NCBI GenBank assembly: GCA_016217875.1
Contig: JACRFN010000130.1
Coordinates: forward strand, 1-6,183
Source: Candidatus Kerfeldbacteria bacterium
GTDB taxonomy: Bacteria; Patescibacteriota; Patescibacteriia; Veblenbacterales; UBA10138
Length of the DNA stretch: 6,183 bases
Direction: 5' to 3'
A program made the translations under genes and the position numbers. Below are positions 1-4,549 of the stretch, one piece after another; the first letter of the stretch is position 1; each line of letters begins with the position of its first letter. The notes under the pieces were generated by a model that worked only from the letters and a program-made list of their open reading frames with translations, searched no databases and was not told the DNA's origin.

Positions 1-42
1 GGCTATCCTGCCCTTTACAACATTTTTTATTTCCATCGCCAT
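1..42 (-). CDS. Possible start of an unidentified gene running off the window
   Basis: On the minus strand ATG at 42 (or 36) opens 14 codons, MAMEIKNVVKGRIA, with no stop before the window edge. The AT-rich TAAATAATTTTTAG just upstream could hold a -10 element. There is no clear Shine-Dalgarno, but the other genes here lack one too. The stretch is too short to identify or to exclude chance. Confidence 0.25.
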   Translation of the reverse strand, partial: MAMEIKNVVKGRIA

Positions 43-59
43 AGCTCTAAAAATTATTT

Positions 60-147
60 ACGGAGGCGGGAGCCTGCCTGTAGGTAGGGGAATTCCTCCT
101 CGCCTGTCGCATCGTGGACGCGGGGCTCCTCCTACAGGGCCTGGGTC
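60..147. other. GC-rich non-coding stretch with nested inverted repeats
   Basis: CCTGTAGG (77-84) is repeated inverted at 131-138, GGAGCC (69-74) at 124-129, and CCTGCC/GGTAGG (73-88) forms a small hairpin with one G-T pair. The start, CGGAGGCGGGAG, resembles the tRNA-Ser acceptor end at 652-663 without CCA. No gene is supported from here to 250. Confidence 0.4.
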
Positions 148-179
148 AATAAAAACATAAACTGCTTTACGTTTTTATT
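148..179. repeat. Hairpin H0: 14-bp stem with one non-Watson-Crick position
   Basis: AATAAAAAC (148-156) pairs with GTTTTTATT (171-179), then A157/C170, then TAAA/TTTA and a 4-nt loop (162-165). In an RNA copied from the minus strand the odd position is a G-U pair, so the stem is continuous. No T-run follows on either strand in the position typical of an intrinsic terminator. Confidence 0.7.
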
Positions 180-210
180 ATACCCTTTGAATCCCATATC
201 CGCAATCACG

Positions 211-252
211 CATAACAAACGACCCAAACTAAATTTTGGGTCTTTTGTTATG
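211..252. repeat. Hairpin H1: 9 bp, one mismatch, 8 bp, 6-nt loop
   Basis: CATAACAAA (211-219) pairs with TTTGTTATG (244-252); C220 faces T243; GACCCAAA (221-228) pairs with TTTGGGTC (235-242); loop 229-234. It runs directly into the tRNA 3'-end copy at 251-270. On the minus strand the mismatch would be A-G. It is not followed by a T-run. Confidence 0.8.
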
Positions 253-270
253 GCGGAGAGAGTGGGATTC
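251..270 (-). repeat. Copy of the tRNA-Ser(GCU) 3' end
   Basis: These 20 bases match the 3' end of tRNA-Ser(GCU) (539-558) at 19 positions, including the CCA, discriminator, acceptor 3' strand and T-stem 3' strand. No T-loop TTCGA or 5' part follows, so this is not a complete tRNA. The CCA end overlaps the last bases of the hairpin at 211-252. An inverted, weaker copy (GAATCCCATATCCGC, 189-203) lies on the other side of that hairpin. Confidence 0.8.
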
Positions 271-282
271 CGCTCCGCGCCT

Positions 283-314
283 GGAATTTTCTGCCCTTGG
301 GCATAGAAAATTCC
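283..314. repeat. Hairpin: 10-bp stem with inner GCCC/GGGC
   Basis: GGAATTTTCT (283-292) pairs perfectly with AGAAAATTCC (305-314). An inner GCC/GGC pairing (293-302) is offset by a 2-nt AT bulge. It lies between the first and second tRNA 3'-end copies. Confidence 0.7.
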
Positions 315-327
315 TTCTCATCCCAAC

Positions 328-349
328 GCAAAACAAGCAGTTGTTTTGC
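328..349. repeat. Hairpin: perfect 9-bp stem, 4-nt loop
   Basis: GCAAAACAA (328-336) pairs with TTGTTTTGC (341-349) around loop GCAG. No adjacent gene start or stop explains it. Confidence 0.7.
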
Positions 350-354
350 TTCCC

Positions 355-391
355 CTCCGAATGTAGTCCACTATTTGGACTCCATTCGGAG
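355..391. repeat. Hairpin H2: 9 bp, one mismatch, 5 bp, 7-nt loop
   Basis: CTCCGAATG (355-363) pairs with CATTCGGAG (383-391); T364 faces C382; AGTCC (365-369) pairs with GGACT (377-381); loop 370-376. Its right arm overlaps the second tRNA 3'-end copy. The layout is the same as H1 and H3 although the stem sequences differ. Confidence 0.8.
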
Positions 392-403
392 AGGGTGGGA
401 TTC
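387..403 (-). repeat. Second copy of the tRNA-Ser(GCU) 3' acceptor/T-stem segment
   Basis: These 17 bases are identical to positions 542-558 of the tRNA-Ser(GCU) gene (discriminator, acceptor 3' strand and T-stem 3' strand). The CCA is not kept. The copy overlaps the right arm of the hairpin at 355-391. No remaining tRNA body can be folded around it. Confidence 0.8.
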
Positions 404-498
404 TCCCTCACTCCGATTCGGGCACCTGGGCGCTGCGCACCGAAAGCTGCGCCAGCTCGCTTTCTCTCGCGCCCTTCGAATTCCACTACCATTCCAGT

Positions 499-539
499 AT
501 AGCACTAGCGCCCACCGCAGGGGTGAGCGCTCGTGCTAT
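499..539. repeat. Hairpin H3 abutting the CCA end of tRNA-Ser(GCU)
   Basis: ATAGCAC (499-505) pairs with GTGCTAT (533-539); T506 faces C532; AGCGC (507-511) pairs with GCGCT (527-531); then C512/A526 and CACC/GGTG around a 5-nt loop. On the minus strand it begins at the last base of the tRNA CCA, so it could mark the 3' trailer for processing. No T-run follows on the minus strand (ACTGGAATGG), so it is not a standard terminator. A partly inverted T-arm-like copy (TTCGAATTCCAC, 475-486) lies to its left. Confidence 0.75.
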
Positions 540-628
540 GGCGGAGAGGGTGGGATTCGAACCCACGGGACCCCTTACGGAGTCACAGGTTAGCAACCTG
601 TTGCTTTAGACCGCTCAGCCACCTCTCC
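539..628 (-). tRNA. tRNA-Ser(GCU)
   Basis: A complete 90-nt class II tRNA with encoded CCA. Acceptor GGAGAGG pairs with CCTCTCC, discriminator G. The D-arm contains GCTGAGCGGTCTAAAGC; the anticodon stem ACAGG/CCTGT holds loop TTGCTAA (anticodon GCT), reading AGU/AGC serine codons. A variable arm CTCC-GTAA-GGGG and a T-arm GTGGG-TTCGAAT-CCCAC are present. It lies 153 bp downstream of tRNA-Ser(UGA); the AT-rich stretch just upstream (about 629-648) could hold a -10 element but no convincing -35 was found. A strong hairpin (499-539) begins at its last CCA base. Its 3' end is repeated at 251-270 and 387-403. Confidence 0.96.
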
Positions 629-648
629 ATAATACAATATATATAATT

Positions 649-668
649 TGGCGGAGGCGAGAGGATTT
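649..668 (-). pseudogene. 3' end fragment of a tRNA-Ser with CCA
   Basis: On the minus strand this reads AAATCCTCTCGCCTCCGCCA: end of a T-loop, T-stem 3' strand CCTCT, acceptor 3' strand CGCCTCC, discriminator G and CCA. No matching T-stem 5' strand lies next to it; instead the small-loop hairpin trio (669-723) abuts it. The acceptor strand would pair perfectly with GGAGGCG at 1005-1011, so the two fragments may derive from one ancestral gene now separated by about 340 bp holding the intact tRNA-Ser(UGA). Confidence 0.55.
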
Positions 669-723
669 CCACCCTGCGGGTGGTCAGCCGTAGGCTGAGA
701 ACTCTGACCCCGCTTAGCGGGGT
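669..723. repeat. Three successive perfect hairpins with 3-nt loops
   Basis: CCACCC-TGC-GGGTGG (669-683) and TCAGCC-GTA-GGCTGA (684-698) abut with no gap; after an 8-nt spacer comes ACCCCGC-TTA-GCGGGGT (707-723). All stems are perfect and the sequences differ from each other. They directly adjoin the tRNA 3' fragment at 649-668. No known RNA family is recognised. Confidence 0.75.
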
Positions 724-733
724 AGCAGTTTTT
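704..733 (+). terminator. Possible plus-strand intrinsic terminator
   Basis: The third small-loop hairpin can be lengthened by CTG (704-706) pairing with CAG (726-728), with an AG bulge, and is followed at once by TTTTT (729-733). That resembles a terminator for plus-strand transcription, yet no plus-strand gene is found to its left. It may instead block antisense transcription into the minus-strand tRNAs, or be chance. Confidence 0.25.
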
Positions 734-781
734 CCCGCACCTTAATTATTTTATTTATATGGTATGCTGGATCCCGTCTCG

Positions 782-871
782 TGGCGGAGGGTACAGGATT
801 CGAACCTGTGAAGAGCTTGCGCCCTAACTGGTTTTCAAGACCAGCGCCTTCAACCACTCGGCCAACCCTCC
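782..871 (-). tRNA. tRNA-Ser(UGA)
   Basis: A complete 90-nt class II tRNA including the encoded CCA. The acceptor arms GGAGGGT and ACCCTCC pair fully, with discriminator G. The D-arm begins GCCGAGTGG, the anticodon stem CTGGT/ACCAG holds loop CTTGAAA (anticodon TGA), a long variable arm AGGGC-GCAA-GCTCT is serine-like, and the T-arm is ACAGG-TTCGAAT-CCTGT. It reads UCN serine codons. Unusual: the leader just before G1 (GTGGC) is complementary to the discriminator and CCA end, so the acceptor helix could extend to 12-13 bp in the precursor (780-792 with 865-877). It lies between 5' tRNA-Ser fragments upstream and a 3' tRNA-Ser fragment downstream. Confidence 0.96.
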
Positions 872-885
872 GCCACGCTGCGGGA

Positions 886-921
886 CAAGACTGCCGCCTT
901 CAACCGCTCGGCCACCCCACC
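886..921 (-). pseudogene. 5' half of a tRNA-Ser, truncated inside the anticodon loop
   Basis: Read on the minus strand these 36 nt match the first 36 nt of the neighbouring tRNA-Ser(UGA) at 30 positions: acceptor 5' strand GGTGGGG, TGGCCGAG D-arm, GGTTGAAGGC, and the 5' anticodon stem ending in GTCTTG. Similarity stops within the anticodon; what follows (TCCCGCAGC) cannot form the anticodon stem or a 3' half. It is 14 nt upstream of the intact tRNA. It is probably a relic of a duplicated or disrupted serine tRNA; use as an integration-site remnant is possible but unproven. Confidence 0.7.
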
Positions 922-960
922 GCTCTCTTACGAGGCAAGCCGTCCGATTAAACCCCTGCC

Positions 961-995
961 CCGTAGTGTCCAGCTTCAGCGGGACTACTTCGGGG
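961..995. repeat. GC-rich imperfect hairpin inside the tRNA-Ser relic
   Basis: CCCCG at about 959-963 faces CGGGG at 991-995; within it GTCC (968-971) pairs with GGAC (982-985) around a mismatch, GC/GC and a TTCA loop. It interrupts the tRNA-Ser-like sequence after GGAGGCGTGGCCGAGT. The rest of 922-958 shows no recognisable element. Confidence 0.5.
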
Positions 996-1011
996 ACTCG
1001 GCCACGCCTCC
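996..1011 (-). pseudogene. 5' end fragment of a tRNA-Ser (acceptor strand and start of D-arm)
   Basis: On the minus strand this reads GGAGGCGTGGCCGAGT, matching 14 of 16 bases of the tRNA-Ser(UGA) 5' end. The sequence then departs into a hairpin (961-995); beyond it GGTTTAATCGG could be a D-loop and 3' D-stem (CCGA with TCGG), as if the hairpin were inserted in the D-loop. No anticodon arm with a seryl anticodon can be built afterwards. Its acceptor strand GGAGGCG is exactly complementary to CGCCTCC in the 3' fragment at 649-668. Confidence 0.55.
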
Positions 1012-1072
1012 GTGACGTTTTCCAATGCCACCGTATCATAGCGGTGGTGAACACCTATGTCAACGCGTGAGT

Positions 1073-1816
1073 TTAGCCCTGCGCCACCACCAGCCCCCAA
1101 ACTTCGCGGGCGCCGGCCGCTCGCAATACGCCAGCACATTCCTCCAAGGTAGCGCCGGAAGTATAAATGTCGTCCACCAAAATAAACACGCCTCCTTCAG
1201 CTTTAGCCTTCGGTTTCAGGCTAAAAGCACCCCGTACATTGGTTAGGCGTTCTTCGGATTTGAGTTCGCTTTGCGGCTTAGTTCGGCGTAGCCGTTCTAG
1301 CAGCGGATTTACTTTCAAGCTGCAGGCCTGAGCCACGCCCTGAGCCAGTATTTCAGCTTGATTAAAATTGCGTGCCAGTAATCGCCGGCGCGTTAAGGGC
1401 ACGGGTACCAACTGCCACAGCTCCCGTGCTACCCCGTGCCAGGCCGGCGGCAGGTTATGGGTTTTGAGCGTGGCCAGCAGCAGATTGGTGAGGGGTTCGG
1501 ACAAATCTTTCAGGCCATCGTATTTCCAGGCCTTAATCATCTGGCGCACCAGCGGTCGGCCATATGGTTGGGCTGCCCACAGTCCGTTTAAGTTGTGTCC
1601 GGCTGAGCAGTTAGGGCACCAGGCGCCCAGCGGGCTTCCAGAATCGCACCCCGGGCACTTAAGTTCACGGCGGAAGGTAAGCGAGGCGAAACATCCAGGG
1701 CAACACCATTCTCCCAAGCGCTTACAGCCCAAGCAGCGTTTAGGGTAAAGAGCATCTAATAACCAGTTAAAAACTCGTTGGAAAAAGGTTACGATTTGTC
1801 GGAATACTGAAGTCAT
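1073..1816 (-). CDS. comF: ComF family protein (double zinc finger plus phosphoribosyltransferase domain)
   Basis: The 247-residue product (from ATG 1816) has an N-terminal zinc-binding region with CxxC pairs at about 28-31, 39-42, 54-57 and 67-70. The ComF-type WKYDGLKDL segment (97-105) follows, then a type I phosphoribosyltransferase domain with LVPVPLTRRRLLARNFNQ (136-153) and the PRPP-binding loop VDDIYTSGAT (214-223). Family members are cytosolic and in competent bacteria help single-stranded DNA uptake and transformation; the exact reaction is unproven. An in-frame TTG at 1828 would add four residues; neither start has a good ribosome site. It is about 100 bp downstream of clpC across an inverted-repeat gap, so it may be read through from clpC. 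It stops at 1073, just before the tRNA region; only a weak hairpin (1028-1047, without a T-run) follows. No other com gene is in view. Confidence 0.93.
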   Translation of the reverse strand: MTSVFRQIVTFFQRVFNWLLDALYPKRCLGCKRLGEWCCPGCFASLTFRRELKCPGCDSGSPLGAWCPNCSAGHNLNGLWAAQPYGRPLVRQMIKAWKYDGLKDLSEPLTNLLLATLKTHNLPPAWHGVARELWQLVPVPLTRRRLLARNFNQAEILAQGVAQACSLKVNPLLERLRRTKPQSELKSEERLTNVRGAFSLKPKAKAEGGVFILVDDIYTSGATLEECAGVLRAAGAREVWGLVVAQG

Positions 1817-1828
1817 AACCAAATTCAA

Positions 1829-1926
1829 GCATTCTTAAACCCCAATATCAAAATCCTAATGTCTAATAAAACCCCAAAGCCCAAAACGATAGATTTTTAG
1901 GGATTAGAAATTAGGGTTTGGGATTT
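1829..1926. repeat. AT-rich imperfect inverted repeat in the clpC-comF gap
   Basis: Words of the type CCTAATGTCTAAT and ACCCCAAAGCCC on the left face GGGATTAGAAATTAGGG and TTTGGGATTT on the right. The right arm shares near-identical segments with the htpX-clpC gap. No terminator T-run or convincing promoter was seen, so comF may be read through from clpC. Confidence 0.6.
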
Positions 1927-4447
1927 ATTCCAATGTCACTTTATCATCCTTTACTTTAATCGTTACCTTGGCCGGCGGTTTGAGTTTACCCTCAAGTAGT
2001 CGCTGTGTCAGCGGATCCTCCACCTGTTCTTGTAAGAAGCGGCGTATGCCGCGGGCGCCTTGTTCAGGTGAAAAGGTTTGGCGGGCCACAGCCCGGGTCG
2101 CGCCCCGGCCCAAAGCTATGGTGAGGTTTACCTTCTGCGCCAAGAATCTGATATTTAGTTCCTGCACTTGTAGTTTGACGATACGCTCTAAATCAGCTTC
2201 ACCGAGCGGCCTAAAGACAATCACACCGTCCAGACGGTTTAAGAATTCCGGGCGGAAAAATTTATTTACTTCAACCAAGAGTCGTTCTTTGGTTTGTTCA
2301 TACTGGCTCAAGAAGCGCTGTAGCTGTGTTTTGCTTTCCGGACTAAAGCCCAGGTCGGCCTGGGTGGTCAATTCCTGCAGTCCTAGGTTGGACGTCATGA
2401 GAATGAGCGCGTTTTTGAAATTAACTTGTTTGCCGGCCGCGTCAGTCAGGTGGCCGTCTTCCAGTATCTGGAGCAGCAAGTTAAAGACGTCGGGATGGGC
2501 CTTTTCAATTTCGTCAAACAGCACCACAGCATGAGGCTTGCGTCGCACCAGGTCAGTCAGTTTGTTGGCATCTTTGTAGCCGACATAGCCTGCTGGCGCG
2601 CCAATAAGCTTGGAAATGTTAAAGCCCTCGGAAAATTCCGACATATCAAGCCGTACCAGAGCCTCGGGGTCTTCAAATACTTCTTCGGCTATCACTTTAG
2701 CCAGCTCTGTCTTGCCTACGCCCGAAGGCCCGAGAAAGATAAAAGAACCCATGGGGCGTTCGGGGTTCCCCAGTCCCAGCCGAGCTCGGCGCACGGCTTT
2801 GGCTACAGCCGCCACGGCTTCAGCCTGGCCCACGACATGAGTCGTCAGGATAGCCTCGAGGTTAGCCAGCTTAGTGCGTTCCGAAGCCAGCAGTTCGGTT
2901 AACGGTACGCCGGTTATTTGAGCCACCACCTCGGCAATCTGTTGCCGTCCGACCGTGCCCAAAATTATCTGGCTAGAGGTCCCTCGTCCGCGCCGCAGTT
3001 TAGCCGCCTCTGCCGCCACTTTTTTTTCCTCTTCCTTGTGGGCCGTGGCCAGGGAAAAATTTTCTTCACGGATAGCGAGCTCTTTAGCTTCCTGCAGCTG
3101 TTTCAGCCGGGCTTCTAACTCACGTTCGTGTCTAAGAGCGGTTGAAGGCTGGGTCGAGGTTTTGAGATGAGAGGCGGCTTCGTCAATCAAATCAATGGCC
3201 TTATCCGGCAAAAATTTTTCCGGCAAGTAGCGCTCGGACAGTTGCACCGCCGCTTCCACCGCTTCGTCCGCAATACGCACATGGTGAAAGCTTTCATAGC
3301 GGTCGCGCAGGCCCTGCAGTACGGCGATAGTTTCTTCGGGGCTTGGTTCTGCCACCTGTACTACCTGGAAACGCCGTTCCAGAGCCGCATCAGATTCGAT
3401 GGATTTTTTGTATTCTTCCTGGGTGGTAGCGCCGATACAGCGAATGAGCCCTTTGGCCAGAGCCGGTTTCAAAAGATTAGCCACATCCAGCGACCCGGGG
3501 GCGGCGCCAGTGCCGACAATGGTGTGAAGTTCATCAATAAACAAAATGACTTCAGGGTGAATTTTTAATTCTTCCATTATTTGTTTAAGCCGGCTTTCAA
3601 ATTCTCCCCTGTACATAGTACCGGCCACGGTCAGTCCCAAATCCAAACTGAGAATTCTTTTGTCCTGCAGGAAATCAGGCACCCGGCCCTCATGAATGCG
3701 TTTGGCCAAACCTTCCACAATAGCCGTTTTGCCCACGCCCGGGTCGCCCAAGAGCAGTGGATTGTTTTTGGTGCGTCTCGCCAAAATGTTGATCAGTCGT
3801 TGAATTTCACGGTCGCGGCCGATGACCGGGTCAATTTTAACCTGGACCTCGGCTGAAGTCAGATCGGTGCAAAAAAAATCCAGGGCCGGCGTGGTGGTGA
3901 CTTTGGTTGGTTCCTCTTTTTCTTCGAGTGTGGTAAAGCTTTCTGTCAGATCGGGGAATTTGGAAGTGCTCTTAAGCACTGAGCTGGTGTTAAGTTTTAG
4001 GGTTTTAAGCTCAATGCCCAATCTAGCCCACATGGCTCTGACTTCCGTCTCCTCGCTCACCACCAGAGCGTAAAGCAGGTGCTCAGTACCGACGTAGTGA
4101 TGTTGATGACGCCAGGCAGCCAATACCGACCTCTCCACTGCGCGGCGGGCCGTCGGCGCGAGCTCGTGTTGTAATAATTCCAACAGCTCGTTCTCCCCGA
4201 GCGAGTTCAAGCTTGGTTCAGCGGCCGGCTCGCCCACTTCAGTTAAACCGAGTTTAGTTTGGAGTGCCCTTGGAGCCAGGCCGTGTTTGGCTAGAATTTC
4301 CGCCGCCATGGAGCCCTGCTCCTGGGCCAGAGCCATTAGCAAATCAGCTATCTCGATTTGTTGGTGACCGCCCAGGCTCGCCGACGCCCTGGCGGAGGAG
4401 AGTATTTTTTGGTAGTGAGTGGTGAATTTGGACAAGATGTCAGGCAT
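1925..4447 (-). CDS. clpC: ClpC-type AAA+ protein unfoldase (Clp ATPase, two ATPase domains)
   Basis: The 840-residue product (from ATG 4447) is a ring-forming unfoldase expected to thread proteins into ClpP. Order: two Clp N-domain repeats (about 7-65 and 84-145); first ATPase domain with Walker A GDPGVGKT (234-241), pore loop TMYRG (277-281), Walker B VILFIDE (300-306), GATT sensor (339-342) and ERRF arginine finger (357-360). A short middle domain has a UVR-like coiled segment (about 451-480), as in ClpC and unlike the long ClpB arm. The second ATPase domain has Walker A GPSGVGKT (573-580), pore loop GYVGY (620-624), Walker B VVLFDEIE (641-648), NRLD finger (737-740) and sensor 2 GARGIRR (797-803). 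LGF (699-701) sits where the ClpP-docking loop is expected. An in-frame TTG at 4465 would add six residues; the ATG was chosen because MPDILSKF fits the family N-terminus. Odd point: the usual lysine of the first pore loop (KYRG) is methionine. No clpP or CtsR site is visible nearby. Confidence 0.96.
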   Translation of the reverse strand: MPDILSKFTTHYQKILSSARASASLGGHQQIEIADLLMALAQEQGSMAAEILAKHGLAPRALQTKLGLTEVGEPAAEPSLNSLGENELLELLQHELAPTARRAVERSVLAAWRHQHHYVGTEHLLYALVVSEETEVRAMWARLGIELKTLKLNTSSVLKSTSKFPDLTESFTTLEEKEEPTKVTTTPALDFFCTDLTSAEVQVKIDPVIGRDREIQRLINILARRTKNNPLLLGDPGVGKTAIVEGLAKRIHEGRVPDFLQDKRILSLDLGLTVAGTMYRGEFESRLKQIMEELKIHPEVILFIDELHTIVGTGAAPGSLDVANLLKPALAKGLIRCIGATTQEEYKKSIESDAALERRFQVVQVAEPSPEETIAVLQGLRDRYESFHHVRIADEAVEAAVQLSERYLPEKFLPDKAIDLIDEAASHLKTSTQPSTALRHERELEARLKQLQEAKELAIREENFSLATAHKEEEKKVAAEAAKLRRGRGTSSQIILGTVGRQQIAEVVAQITGVPLTELLASERTKLANLEAILTTHVVGQAEAVAAVAKAVRRARLGLGNPERPMGSFIFLGPSGVGKTELAKVIAEEVFEDPEALVRLDMSEFSEGFNISKLIGAPAGYVGYKDANKLTDLVRRKPHAVVLFDEIEKAHPDVFNLLLQILEDGHLTDAAGKQVNFKNALILMTSNLGLQELTTQADLGFSPESKTQLQRFLSQYEQTKERLLVEVNKFFRPEFLNRLDGVIVFRPLGEADLERIVKLQVQELNIRFLAQKVNLTIALGRGATRAVARQTFSPEQGARGIRRFLQEQVEDPLTQRLLEGKLKPPAKVTIKVKDDKVTLE

Positions 4448-4465
4448 AATTGTAGTAATTACCAA

Positions 4466-4549
4466 TTCCTAATTTCTAATTCCTAAATTTTTTGTCATTG
4501 AGGCTTAGGGTTTATTTAGATATTTGGAATTAGGATTTGGGATTTCGTT
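4466..4549. repeat. AT-rich imperfect inverted repeat in the htpX-clpC gap
   Basis: TTCTAATTCCTAAAT (4474-4488) faces ATTTGGAATTAGGA (4522-4535), forming an imperfect stem across the gap. TTAGGATTTGGGATTT (4530-4545) lies just after the htpX stop and matches 15 of 16 bases of 1911-1926 just after the clpC stop. CCTAATTTCTAATTCC (4468-4483) is the inverse of 1900-1915 at 15 of 16 bases. No clear promoter for clpC was found. Confidence 0.65.

Noticed and set aside
148..560. Hairpins as integron attC sites
   Set aside because: The stems have a mismatch and a nearby repeated core, but the attC end motifs (RYYYAAC and GTTRRRY) are not present in the right places, and there are no cassette genes or integrase.
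211..560. CRISPR array
   Set aside because: The repeated 17-20 bp unit is explained by the tRNA-Ser 3' end; spacing is uneven (133 and 155 bp) and the intervening sequence is hairpin-rich, not spacer-like. No cas gene is seen.
236..593. Plus- and minus-strand open frames over the hairpin region
   Set aside because: They run through palindromes and into the tRNA-Ser(GCU) gene, have low-complexity products and match no family.
880..1020. tmRNA, SRP RNA or selenocysteine tRNA
   Set aside because: The GTGGCCGAG segments are ordinary serine/leucine D-arm sequence; no tag frame, SRP apical loop or UCA anticodon in a long acceptor arm could be found.
1028..1047. Terminator after comF
   Set aside because: CCACCG/CGGTGG forms a stem, but no T-run follows on the minus strand.
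1968..4073. Plus-strand open frames opposite clpC
   Set aside because: They are antisense shadows of a well-supported gene, with no family resemblance or plausible starts.
4448..4465. TTG start for clpC (six more residues)
   Set aside because: An ATG six codons later fits the family N-terminus better; the TTG lies within the gap repeat.
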